A DNA stretch of 64,000 bases from NCBI GenBank assembly GCA_903875455.1, contig CAIQWF010000154.1, positions 1 to 64,000 of the forward strand. The letters run 5' to 3'. Made by a program: the position numbers and the translations under genes. The notes under the pieces are model-generated. The model had not been told where the DNA came from and made no database searches. It worked only from the letters and a program-made list of their open reading frames with translations. Positions 1-8,245 of the stretch are shown here, in pieces; position 1 is the first letter of the stretch, and every line of letters begins with the position of its first letter. The DNA is from an uncultured Pseudomonadota bacterium. GTDB lineage: Bacteria > Pseudomonadota > Gammaproteobacteria > Methylococcales > Methylomonadaceae.

Positions 1-52
1 ATGATGACAAACTGTAGCATCGGGTCTAACTGAGTTGCTAATGCCCGAAAAA

Positions 53-457
53 TTAAAATGCTTTTGTTATCATATTTTTTGTCGGCAAACCGCCCACAAC
101 TTTCACGCCATTGACCGGTAATTGATTGGCATTTAACTGTGTTGCAAATGCAGGAATTAATTGTTTCATGTTTTTCAAATAACTGTGTTGCCATAATTCT
201 TTTAATCGGTCTCTGGCTTGCTCATTAATATAAACTTCGCCTGATTTTTCAATTAATAGCATTGCTATATCGTTTTGCTTTTCTGTGACTGAAAAAATAC
301 AATCATCATTGTCTTCAATAAGGGATTGTTTGAAGTCATCTTCGGCTCCTGCATATTCATATTCATATAATTCAATTTCCATTGTTCCATCTTCGATGAG
401 GACTTGTGTTAACAGATTTTCAATTCTTTTGATGTCTTGTTTTTTGGTTAGTTTCAC
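53..457 (-). CDS. Hypothetical protein, 134 aa
   Basis: I do not recognise this protein. It starts with a lysine-rich helix (MKLTKKQDIKRIENLL), is acidic between residues 20 and 55, and has no signal peptide or membrane segment. The C-terminal third carries a short GVKVVGGLP turn. It is the last gene of a minus-strand run with a PIN-type toxin, an antitoxin, an immunity-like membrane protein and a restriction enzyme. A gap of about 90 bases separates it from the PIN gene, so it may have its own promoter. The upstream 52 bases of the window hold nothing I can identify. It looks like a small soluble accessory protein, perhaps an uncharacterised member of the defence cluster; that function is inference only. 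Confidence 0.6.
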   Translation of the reverse strand: MKLTKKQDIKRIENLLTQVLIEDGTMEIELYEYEYAGAEDDFKQSLIEDNDDCIFSVTEKQNDIAMLLIEKSGEVYINEQARDRLKELWQHSYLKNMKQLIPAFATQLNANQLPVNGVKVVGGLPTKNMITKAF

Positions 458-547
458 AATTTATCTCCTAATTCATTTCAATCAATTTAATTTTTTCTGC
501 CGATAAATAAAACACAAAATAAAGTGCCTGATTTAAGTGTTTTTTAC

Positions 548-1030
548 TTAATGAATTTTAGCGTTCACCAATAACTTTTCTTTAAGTTGTGCAATGATTT
601 TGGGCGACAAATACATTCCATGTTGCTGCGTTAAACGGGTAATAAATTGCCAGACTTGCTGGCGCGTGAGTAATTGGCGTTTTTCCATTAACAACAATAA
701 TCCTAAAGTTCCCATCACATTAATCCCCAAACTGTGGGCTTTTCGTCTTGCCAATAAATCATCCAAAATAACGTAATCAGCCGACAATTCTTGTGCCATG
801 ACTATTGCTGACAATTCACCTTCATGTAATCGCCCCATCATGCCTTTTACATAAGCCATGCCAACATTTGATAGCGAGACAACGCTTATAAAATCAGGAA
901 CCGGATAATCCCCCAATTCAAGCACAACATTTTCAGGTACAAAAATTTGAGTGGCGCAGTTTTTCAACAAATGCAGACAACTAATTTTGCTAAAAAAAAT
1001 AATCGGGCTGGTGTTTAATACAATCTTCAT
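548..1030 (-). CDS. PIN-like toxin, DUF3368 family
   Basis: The protein of about 160 residues begins MKIVLNTSPIIFFSKI, the usual opening of DUF3368 proteins (NTSPLI), which are PIN-fold proteins predicted to be RNases. LHEGELSAI (about residues 67-75) and YVILDDLLARR (about 85-95) supply the later acidic positions of the fold. The start at 1030 overlaps the upstream UPF0175 gene by four bases (ATGA), which fits translational coupling in a toxin-antitoxin operon; a longer reading to 1072 has no homologous extension. The first acidic position is Asn, as in many DUF3368 members, so catalysis may differ from classic VapC. Its partner is the UPF0175 protein directly upstream. The family call is fairly sure; the toxin role is inferred from family and context. 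Confidence 0.8.
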   Translation of the reverse strand: MKIVLNTSPIIFFSKISCLHLLKNCATQIFVPENVVLELGDYPVPDFISVVSLSNVGMAYVKGMMGRLHEGELSAIVMAQELSADYVILDDLLARRKAHSLGINVMGTLGLLLLMEKRQLLTRQQVWQFITRLTQQHGMYLSPKIIAQLKEKLLVNAKIH

Positions 1031-1275
1031 AATGCAAGCTTTTCTATCGTTTGCATATCTTCCAATGCACATTCATCGGCAATTTCATAGCCATGATTAA
1101 AATGCTCTTCTAAACGATATTTAAAGGCATCGAAACTTAATCCTGCAATATGAGCTGCACTGGCAAAGCTGATTTTACGGGCGTGATACAAACTTGCTGC
1201 CAAGAAAAACTCTACGGCGTGATTGCCGAAAGGCTGTAATACTTCCTCAAATTCCGGTTGTAACTCTATTAACAT
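1027..1275 (-). CDS. UPF0175 family antitoxin
   Basis: This 82-residue protein matches the UPF0175 family: a hydrophobic helix (EFFLAASLYHARKIS, about residues 24-38) followed by a helix-turn-helix-like stretch (SFASAAHIAGLSFDAFKYRL, about 38-57). Members pair with DUF3368 PIN proteins as the DNA-binding antitoxin. The stop codon overlaps the start of the DUF3368 gene, giving an antitoxin-first order that would allow translational coupling and autoregulation. It lies 12 bases downstream of the immunity-like membrane protein gene, so it may be transcribed with that gene and the restriction enzyme further upstream. The family call rests on the HTH pattern, the size and the partner. Confidence 0.78.
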   Translation of the reverse strand: MLIELQPEFEEVLQPFGNHAVEFFLAASLYHARKISFASAAHIAGLSFDAFKYRLEEHFNHGYEIADECALEDMQTIEKLAL

Positions 1276-1287
1276 GACATTTCTCCT

Positions 1288-1665
1288 TTAAGGTTTGGCA
1301 TCGGTTGCAGCTTTTGCAGAATCCGCCACAGGTTTATGGCAATGGTGGCAGATGGCGGCTTTAAATCTAATTAGTTCAAAGCAATTTGGGCAAAGTCTGC
1401 CATCTGGGTCAACGGGTTTGCGCGGTTTATTTTCCAGTTCAAAAAACGCCCAGCCTAAAACGGCAAGCCAGCCCACCCCAGAAACTCCAAATATCAGGTT
1501 GCATATAAAAATTGCGCGTAGATTATGTTTGCTGAGAATCAGAGCAAGAAAATAGGGAAATAAATAAACCGGAATGGTATATATCGGATTTTCTAAAATG
1601 CCATTCGCTGTAATTTTAATAATTTCAGTATTAAGGTTTATTATTCTGGAAACAAAATCCGACAT
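1288..1665 (-). CDS. Superinfection-immunity-like membrane protein with zinc ribbon
   Basis: The 125-residue protein has two membrane segments (about residues 26-44 and 51-72). The pattern YFLALILSKHN followed by NLIFGVSGVGWLAVLGWAF is that of the superinfection immunity (Imm) family first known from phage T4, where the protein blocks DNA injection at the inner membrane. Behind it is a C-terminal zinc ribbon with paired cysteines, CPNC at about 93-96 and CHHC at about 111-114, suited to binding metal. It sits 30 bases downstream of the restriction-modification gene and 12 bases upstream of an antitoxin gene. Similar small membrane proteins also occur outside defence loci, so the antiphage role is inference; topology and zinc ribbon are read directly. 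Confidence 0.62.
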   Translation of the reverse strand: MSDFVSRIINLNTEIIKITANGILENPIYTIPVYLFPYFLALILSKHNLRAIFICNLIFGVSGVGWLAVLGWAFFELENKPRKPVDPDGRLCPNCFELIRFKAAICHHCHKPVADSAKAATDAKP

Positions 1666-1694
1666 AATTATGCTCGTAATGAGTTGGCTCTATT

Positions 1695-4600
1695 TTAATT
1701 CATCTCAATCAAATTAATTTCTTCCGCCGTTAAATCAAACAATTGATAAACCGCATTGTTTAATTGCAATTCCAGCGCGGCGATTTGCAGATTAAAATCC
1801 TGATGCTGTTTTTTAATTTCACTCATAAAATCGCGCCATTCGCTGTGTTTTTTCACCGGCAGTTGCACTTTGTTTTTTGCCAGTTCTTCCAGAAAGTCTT
1901 TAAATTCCAAATCCCAGGCGTTTTCCAGTTTGCGGGTGAGTTTTTTCACGCCTAATTCGGCAATGCTTAATTGCGTGTCTTTTTCCAGTTTATAACGTGC
2001 CTCGCTTAAGGTTTGGCATTGCTCGGCAAGTTGCCCGACGTGCGATTTTTGTTCGTCTGTTGCGGGTGGAATCGGAATCCGTTCAATATTTTGAGAAAAC
2101 ATTCTTATCCTCCATTCTCCACCGCGCATTGCATCTGAAATTCCTTCCAAGAAAAACCATACCGTTTTTGAATTTAGCAAGCCCAGCAAAAACTCATCGG
2201 TGGATTCTATGAAATAAGCCGTATTCGGAAATAAGGAGGTTTTTTCATCAATATGGAATTTTGAACCTTGCGACAAATCAGGATAAACAATTTTTGGATT
2301 TTCAAATTTGTCGTAATAAGCACAGGCCCTTAATTCCCACCAAAAATCGCCTTTATCGGTACGTTTTCGTGCAGCATCCGCAAAAGGTTCTAACCATTGC
2401 GCAATCGCAGAATAATTATTTTTTAACCAATCCCAACTTTGCGGCTCATCGAGTAATTCGCCGGTTTTTTCCTGCGTCCAACCTTTCGGCATCAAAATCA
2501 GCCACAAATCACGCGGTTCTGAATGCCATTTTTTTAAATCCTTCCCTTCCAAAAACGGCTTTAATAATTCAGCGGATTTCGGGTCTTGCTGAATTAACTT
2601 ATCTTTGATTGTGCCATCAATCACAAACGCTTCATTCAAACCGGTTTTAATCCCATACAGCGGCGAACCGTAAACTTCTTTCAAGGTCGGATAACCGCGC
2701 GTGAGTTTGTCGCGCAACTGATTGAGCCGCGCATTTTCCAACTGCCAGCTTTCCGCGCGTAATTGTGAATGCGCCATCACGCCATGATTTTCTTTAAAAA
2801 ACTCGCTTAACTTTTCCGGCAATTCCTTTTTCAACAACAGCGTTTGAATTTCACTATCCGCTTCCGGTTTGGCATTTTGAAAAATCAAAATCGCCGGATA
2901 CGTCGTTACGCCTTCAAAAACCTGCAAATCACCAAAATCCACCACCTTTTTCAGCGTCGCATTTTCGGTTAAAAATTTACGCAACGGCTCGCCGGAACCG
3001 GTTTTAAAAAAAGTCGAAGAACTGATAAAACCCAACATGCCATTCGGCTTGAGCAGTTTTAATCCCAACTCAAAAAAGTAAGCGTACAAATCCGCCACAC
3101 CGTGATAAACCGCGTAATTTGTTTGCAAATACGGCTTCACATCGCTTAATAATTCCTGCCGCACATACGGCGGATTGCCCAGCACCACATCAAAACCGCC
3201 GCTTTGCATGATTTTGGAAAAATTAGCCTGCCAGCAAAAACTGTCCTGATTAACCGCAGAATCAAATCCCAAACTATTGCCGACCTGCAAATGCTGACCA
3301 ATCGTCGCCAGCTTTTTGCCTCTCTCCGCCGTTTTCAGCCACAACGACAATTTGGTAATCTCAATCGACTCAGGATTCACGTCCACGCCGCTTAAGTTGG
3401 AACTTAAAATCTCCTTGTTCAGCAAATCACTATGCAGACTAAAAATATCCGGCTGCCCGCTCAGTTCCGAAATGCGGTGATTAATGCGCTGATATTCAGC
3501 ATGAAGCACATCAAAAGCCGCCACCAGAAACGCCCCGGAACCACAGGCCGGATCAACAATTTTGATGGTTTTTAACATTGCCTGCCACGCCGACAAAAAA
3601 TTTAATTCCGCGTCAGTTTCGCTCAGCTTTTTCGCCGGCTTATGACTGGCAGTCATTGAATTCCAGACGATTTTATCGCCCTCGATATGACCAAACCCGC
3701 TTAAACAGGCATCAAAACGCTGCTGCAAATAGTCGCTCAAAGTGTGTTCCACAATAAACGCGGTGATGTGGTCAGGCGTATAAACAATGCCGTGCTGCTT
3801 GCGTTTGCCGGTTACGGAACCGGTTTTTGCGCCGGGTTTTAATTGCCCGTCCTGCTGAATTTGCGCAGTAATTTCTTCCAAATCCGCAATCGACTGTTCA
3901 AAAATATGCCCCAGTACGGTGATGGAAACTTCGCTGTCAAAATCATATTCGGCAATCTGCAAAAAACCTTTGCAGATTTCATCAGCGACAATCAACCGGT
4001 CTAAAAGCTTGTCGGGCGCAAACAGACCGCCGTTATATTCTTTAATATCCAGCTCTTTCCGGCCTTTGTTAATCGCATTAAACAGACTTTTGAAGGTTTG
4101 ATATTTCGGTTTCGGGTCTTCGTAAGGATTGGTAAATTTGTAGGCTTTTTCAATACTTTTGTCAGGAATCAGACCTTTATCTTCGGCAAAAGCCACAAAC
4201 AAAATCCTATCGAGCAGTTTTTGGGCGGGCGAAATCAGCTCCAGCGGCGCAATTTCAGGATTATCCTGCATTAATTGCGTTATCAATTGTTCACGCAGAT
4301 TTTTGTAATCGGCATAAAGCTGGGCGGTAATCTCTTTTTCGGCTTGCTGGCTTTGCTCCAATAATTGTTTGGTGCCGCCGCCGAGTAAATTATCGGCCTG
4401 CAAACACAGCATAAACCGCGCATATTCGTCGCGTTCGGTGAGTTTGGCCAGCTCGAAACTTTCATAAACAAACTTGGTATAGCCAAACGCATATAACCGC
4501 AGTTCGACATAATTTGACACTAAAACCCATTGGCAGCCTTTGCAATTGACCGCATATTCCCAGGCCTGCTGCACCGGACTTTTAGTGCGCCCGCTCATAA

Positions 4601-4946
4601 TCGCGTCGAGATTTTTGGTTTTTGCGCCTTTCAGTTCAAAAACCGCATGAACAATATCACCCTGTTTATCGTTGCAAAACTGCCCTAAAGCCAAATCCAC
4701 CGCGCCGCCGGCAATCGGATATTCTTTCGCCACCGTGTAACTGCTGTTTTCGCCAAACGCCTGATAGCCCAAAACTTCCACCAGCAGGTTTTGCATGAAC
4801 ACGCCTTGCAAGGCGACTTCGGATTGTTTTTCCAAATCACGGCTGAAAATGCGCTTTTGCCAGTTTTGCAAAATAGCCAAATGTGCGGAGGGGATTTCCT
4901 GCGCTTTCAGATGTTTCTGGATGATTTTTTTGTTGAATAACGGCAT
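1695..4946 (-). CDS. Type IIG restriction-modification enzyme (Eco57I-like)
   Basis: This 1083-residue single-chain enzyme should cut and methylate DNA in the same polypeptide. An N-terminal PD-(D/E)XK nuclease is suggested by D84 and by ELK at residues 104-106. The N6-adenine methyltransferase core follows, with the SAM-binding motif DPACGSG at 465-471 and the catalytic NPPY at 591-594. The C-terminal third (about 740-1083) resembles a target recognition domain followed by a coiled helical end, as in TaqI/Eco57I-type enzymes. The length fits the type IIG family of 900-1300 residues. No separate specificity or nuclease subunit is nearby, which supports a stand-alone enzyme. The gene is intact and heads a minus-strand run with an immunity-like gene and a toxin-antitoxin pair. 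The recognition site cannot be read from the sequence. Confidence 0.9.
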   Translation of the reverse strand: MPLFNKKIIQKHLKAQEIPSAHLAILQNWQKRIFSRDLEKQSEVALQGVFMQNLLVEVLGYQAFGENSSYTVAKEYPIAGGAVDLALGQFCNDKQGDIVHAVFELKGAKTKNLDAIMSGRTKSPVQQAWEYAVNCKGCQWVLVSNYVELRLYAFGYTKFVYESFELAKLTERDEYARFMLCLQADNLLGGGTKQLLEQSQQAEKEITAQLYADYKNLREQLITQLMQDNPEIAPLELISPAQKLLDRILFVAFAEDKGLIPDKSIEKAYKFTNPYEDPKPKYQTFKSLFNAINKGRKELDIKEYNGGLFAPDKLLDRLIVADEICKGFLQIAEYDFDSEVSITVLGHIFEQSIADLEEITAQIQQDGQLKPGAKTGSVTGKRKQHGIVYTPDHITAFIVEHTLSDYLQQRFDACLSGFGHIEGDKIVWNSMTASHKPAKKLSETDAELNFLSAWQAMLKTIKIVDPACGSGAFLVAAFDVLHAEYQRINHRISELSGQPDIFSLHSDLLNKEILSSNLSGVDVNPESIEITKLSLWLKTAERGKKLATIGQHLQVGNSLGFDSAVNQDSFCWQANFSKIMQSGGFDVVLGNPPYVRQELLSDVKPYLQTNYAVYHGVADLYAYFFELGLKLLKPNGMLGFISSSTFFKTGSGEPLRKFLTENATLKKVVDFGDLQVFEGVTTYPAILIFQNAKPEADSEIQTLLLKKELPEKLSEFFKENHGVMAHSQLRAESWQLENARLNQLRDKLTRGYPTLKEVYGSPLYGIKTGLNEAFVIDGTIKDKLIQQDPKSAELLKPFLEGKDLKKWHSEPRDLWLILMPKGWTQEKTGELLDEPQSWDWLKNNYSAIAQWLEPFADAARKRTDKGDFWWELRACAYYDKFENPKIVYPDLSQGSKFHIDEKTSLFPNTAYFIESTDEFLLGLLNSKTVWFFLEGISDAMRGGEWRIRMFSQNIERIPIPPATDEQKSHVGQLAEQCQTLSEARYKLEKDTQLSIAELGVKKLTRKLENAWDLEFKDFLEELAKNKVQLPVKKHSEWRDFMSEIKKQHQDFNLQIAALELQLNNAVYQLFDLTAEEINLIEMN

Positions 4947-5082
4947 GGGGTGTCGTGATGGAGTGAGCGGGGCGGGGTTTTGAGTACGATTTTAACTTAA
5001 GCGCGATTATCTGCGGCAGAAATGTGTTTTAAAAGTAGTTCTCTTAGGCTGCACGTTAAATGTTATTTTGAAGCGGTTATTC

Positions 5083-5204
5083 GTAGGTTGGGTTAGATTA
5101 TTGAGCGATAGCGAGATAAGCGTAACCCAACATCCGGCGGTAAAATTCACGCTCTTTGTTGGGTTACGCTTTTTTGCTAAAGCAAAAATGCTAACCCAAC
5201 CTAC
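5083..5204. repeat. Intergenic palindromic repeat, GTAGGTTGGG type
   Basis: The outer arms GTAGGTTGGGTTAG (5083-5096) and CTAACCCAACCTAC (5191-5204) are perfect inverted repeats. A nested inverted pair, GCGTAACCCAACA (5120-5132) and TGTTGGGTTACGC (5157-5169), lies inside them, so the RNA or single-stranded DNA could form a two-level cruciform. Such GTAGGTTGGGTTA elements occur dispersed in intergenic regions of many proteobacteria. It sits between two minus-strand genes. No transposase is associated with it. Confidence 0.8.
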
Positions 5205-5249
5205 AGACTACAGACCTGTGGCAGAAAATTATGAACAGGTTATGAAAGC

Positions 5250-5807
5250 CTAAAAACCAACCTGCAACTGCTTTCTGATTTTTGCCACATCCAGCTTGTT
5301 AATCAACTCCAGCAAATTCGGATAAATACCGGCATGATAGCCATAACCGCCGTTCACCATTTCATCAATCGCCTGTTCCTTTGACCAGTTCTGAAACACC
5401 AGCCGATAAGCCGCCACCGTCGCGCCGGTGCGGTCGGAGCCATGCCAGCAATGGATCAGCAACGGGCCTTTGCGGTTTTTAATCAGGGTTAATGCTTCCA
5501 GCAGTTGCTGTTCGCTGACACTTCCTGCCGCCATTGGCAGCCGATGCACCGCAAACTGGTTTTCCTCGGCATCTTCATCACGATGATATTCACGCAAATT
5601 CAAAATCTCCTTGATGCCCAGTTTGGCCAGCGCTTTAAAGTCTTCCTCATCAGGTTGTTCCGCGCGGTAAATGTTGTTGTCAACCCAATAAAAATTATTC
5701 AATGTCGTGCCAATCACCGGCGTTGCCCAGGTGCCCGGCCTTAACCGGGGTTCGGCGAAAGCCTGTGAGCCCGCCAGCAGCAATACCACCATCAAAACTT
5801 TAAACAT
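5250..5807 (-). CDS. Periplasmic dual-specificity/tyrosine phosphatase
   Basis: The protein has a Sec signal peptide (MFKVLMVVLLLAGSQAFA, cleavage near residue 18) and a single phosphatase domain. The active-site signature HCWHGSDRTG gives the Cys-X5-Arg loop of cysteine-based phosphatases at about residues 119-128. The preceding LGIKEILNLREYHRDE stretch resembles the general-acid region of the Siw14/DSP-like family. It should hydrolyse a phosphate ester in the periplasm or on a secreted polymer; the substrate is unknown. It is followed on the same strand by nothing closer than the repeat, and lies about 45 bases downstream of the RCK gene, so co-transcription with the potassium channel genes is possible. 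No wzb/wzc capsule kinase genes are visible nearby. Confidence 0.82.
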   Translation of the reverse strand: MFKVLMVVLLLAGSQAFAEPRLRPGTWATPVIGTTLNNFYWVDNNIYRAEQPDEEDFKALAKLGIKEILNLREYHRDEDAEENQFAVHRLPMAAGSVSEQQLLEALTLIKNRKGPLLIHCWHGSDRTGATVAAYRLVFQNWSKEQAIDEMVNGGYGYHAGIYPNLLELINKLDVAKIRKQLQVGF

Positions 5808-5852
5808 CGTAACCGCTCCTGAAAAGGGCTTAAAAACACAACTTATTGCTGA

Positions 5853-6578
5853 TTATCTGCCATTTTTGACCGCAGTTTTGCCATTAACAGGACTATGCAC
5901 CTGATTTTTAAACGCCTTGATTTCCCGCGACGGCCCCATCACCACCAGCACATCACCAACATCCAGCCGATGCTGGGTTTCGTTAATGGAAAAATGCAAA
6001 TCCTCGCCCAATTCTTTATCAACAATACCGATTAAAATCAGGTTATATTCATCGTTTAAATTTAAATCGCAGACGTAGGTATTTTGCAAATAAGAGCCAG
6101 TGGGAATTTCAATTTCCGCCATATTCAAATCATGGCGGCCAAACACGGTGTGATCCAGAATATTGGTCATATCCGGTTTTTTTATCAGCTCATGAATTTT
6201 TCTGCCGCAGATTTCATAAGGGTCAATAATTTTATTCGCACCTGCTGCAATCAGTTTTTCTCCCGCTTCGCGATTTTCAATCACCGCAATAATGGCCAGT
6301 TTTTTATCCAAGGCCCGCGCTGAAATAGTCAAAAACACGTTATCGCCTTCATGCGGAAAAAAACAGAAAATAATTTCTATTTCGCTGCCGATGCCGATGG
6401 CGCGTAATTCATCGTCATTGCGAAAATCAATAATCCGGGTATCAAAACCATCCGCGCTTGCCAAAGCCGCCAGTTTTTCATCCGGTTCAATCACCAAAAG
6501 CTGATAAATCTCCTTGTCCAGGCGGGTCATGGCTTCAACGGCTAATCGGTTATAGCCAAAAATCGCGACTTTTTTCAC
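5853..6578 (-). CDS. TrkA-like RCK regulatory protein
   Basis: The 241-residue soluble protein consists of an RCK/TrkA N domain (Rossmann opening MKKVAIFGYNRLAVEAM, residues 1-17, and an acidic VIEPDEK end of strand two) and an RCK-C (TrkA-C) domain from about residue 150 ending RLDVGDVLVVMGPS. Such proteins bind nucleotides or ions and gate potassium transport. The start is GTG at 6578, and it overlaps the stop of the potassium channel gene by four bases (GTGA), so translation is coupled. The glycine motif reads GYNRLA rather than GxGxxG, so NAD binding may be weak or lost. It probably forms a mixed gating ring with the neighbouring channel; that pairing is inference from the overlap. Confidence 0.85.
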   Translation of the reverse strand: MKKVAIFGYNRLAVEAMTRLDKEIYQLLVIEPDEKLAALASADGFDTRIIDFRNDDELRAIGIGSEIEIIFCFFPHEGDNVFLTISARALDKKLAIIAVIENREAGEKLIAAGANKIIDPYEICGRKIHELIKKPDMTNILDHTVFGRHDLNMAEIEIPTGSYLQNTYVCDLNLNDEYNLILIGIVDKELGEDLHFSINETQHRLDVGDVLVVMGPSREIKAFKNQVHSPVNGKTAVKNGR

Positions 6579-8179
6579 GATGTTCTCTTTGATTGTTTAG
6601 AGCGACTTTTTTCAATCTGTGCGCGGAAATATTCAATACTCATTTCCCGTCCCAGCACCACCAGAATATCGTTTTTGCGACAGATGAAATGTTTTTCAGG
6701 GTTAAAATAAAAATGCTGATGTTTGACGTGATAACGGTTGCGGTGTTTTTGGTGGATTTCATTGGTGCTGATAACCCCGACCAGACTTAATTTGCGCTGT
6801 TCAAAACCGATTTCCAGAATATTTTTTCCCTCCAGCATACAGCCGCCTTGCACCAGAATGGTATCCATCAAAATGTGTTTGCGCTCCTGCAAAATCCCCA
6901 GAATCGCTTCTACCGCCACCGGCTGGCCGACATATTCCGCCGCGAGCAAACCGGAAATCTGAAACGGCTGGATAATATGGTCGGCTCCGGCCTGCTCCAT
7001 TTTTTTGACATTATTATGATGATTGACTCTGGAGATAATCCGAATTCTGGGATTGAGATAGCGACTGCTGAGGGTGACATAAACATTGGTGACATCATCG
7101 CCGGTGGTGCAAACCACGGTTGAGGCGCCGTGATTAATGCCGGCATTTAACAGCACCTGATTTTTACTGGCATCATTATGAATGGTTAAAAAATTGTGCT
7201 GTTTGGCCAGCTTGATGTTGTCGAAATTTTTATCAATGACAATGAAACGCTGCCGGTCTTTTTTCAGCTGCCAGGCAATTTCCTGTCCGACCCGGCCAAA
7301 GCCGCAGATAATCACAAAGTCCTTATAACTTTTTAATTCAGTATAGGTGTGATTTTCGCGCAGAATGTGCATTTGCTCGCCGAATGCCGAGACAATAATC
7401 GAAGCAAAGAAGGACAAAACGCCCAGTCCCGACAGAATCAATCCCATGGCTACAAAGCGTCCGCCCACGGTATGCGGGGTTATATCGCCATAACCCACCG
7501 TTGAAATGGTGACTACCGCCCAGTAAAAGGTATCAAACAGATTTTTGATGTGGGTATGCGGTTCTTTGTGTTCAAACAGATACAGGGCAATGCTGGCAAT
7601 AACCACCAGAAAACCCATAAAAACCAGCAGGGTTAATAATTCAAAACGCCTGCTGTTTAAGACATCGGCAAACAGTTTAATGCTGTTGGAATAGCGGAAC
7701 AGTTTAAACAGGCGGAAAATTAATAAAAAGCGTAAAAACCAGAAAGCCCTGAAACTTGGGAAAATCGACAGTAAATCAACAATGGCAACCGGTGAGCTGA
7801 CATAGGCGAATTTTTTTAACAGAATGATTTTAACAATTTCGCGGATTTTGAAAGGCGAGTTTAAATATTGCGACTTTTCGTGGTAATCAATGATTTCTTG
7901 ATGAATATTGCTATAAAGCCAACCCCGCAGTAAATATTCCAGGATGAAAACCACAATGATGGCGGATTCAAAGAGTTGATTGATGGCGCTTAATGGTTTG
8001 GTGCTATCTGAAATGATGACGAAGATGCTCAGAATCACAAAAAAAATCATTAAAAAATCAAAATAGGCTTTTTTTTTGCTATTGGGATTTTCTAACAGGT
8101 CATAAAAGAAAATTTTGCAGCGGCGATAGCGCAGCGAAGATTCTAAAAAATAGGCGAGGCAAACTAAAAGCCGTTTCAT
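6575..8179 (-). CDS. Voltage-gated-type potassium channel with RCK domain
   Basis: This 534-residue protein combines a six-helix channel with a cytoplasmic RCK module. The selectivity filter TVGYGD is at residues 227-232, with the pore helix just before it. An S4-like helix (about 140-165) carries spaced arginines R144, R150, R156 and R162 plus K159, which suggests voltage sensing. The RCK-N domain begins near residue 287 with DFVIICGFGRVGQEIA, a good GxGxxG fold, and TrkA-C lies near the C terminus (NDILVVLG). The overall plan matches bacterial Kch-like/VIC-family channels. The gene overlaps the following free RCK gene, giving two RCK proteins from one mRNA. It should allow regulated K+ flow across the inner membrane; ion selectivity is well supported by the filter. 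Confidence 0.93.
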   Translation of the reverse strand: MKRLLVCLAYFLESSLRYRRCKIFFYDLLENPNSKKKAYFDFLMIFFVILSIFVIISDSTKPLSAINQLFESAIIVVFILEYLLRGWLYSNIHQEIIDYHEKSQYLNSPFKIREIVKIILLKKFAYVSSPVAIVDLLSIFPSFRAFWFLRFLLIFRLFKLFRYSNSIKLFADVLNSRRFELLTLLVFMGFLVVIASIALYLFEHKEPHTHIKNLFDTFYWAVVTISTVGYGDITPHTVGGRFVAMGLILSGLGVLSFFASIIVSAFGEQMHILRENHTYTELKSYKDFVIICGFGRVGQEIAWQLKKDRQRFIVIDKNFDNIKLAKQHNFLTIHNDASKNQVLLNAGINHGASTVVCTTGDDVTNVYVTLSSRYLNPRIRIISRVNHHNNVKKMEQAGADHIIQPFQISGLLAAEYVGQPVAVEAILGILQERKHILMDTILVQGGCMLEGKNILEIGFEQRKLSLVGVISTNEIHQKHRNRYHVKHQHFYFNPEKHFICRKNDILVVLGREMSIEYFRAQIEKSRSKQSKRTS

Positions 8180-8245
8180 TTACAGTTGAGATCATTGACA
8201 GACCTTTCCGGTTTTTGCAGCCTGAAAGGTCCAGATAAGGTATTA

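Noticed and set aside
1016-1030. Loss of the first acidic residue in the DUF3368 protein as a disabling mutation
   Set aside because: Asn at this place (NTSP) is common in the family, so it is not a sign of decay.
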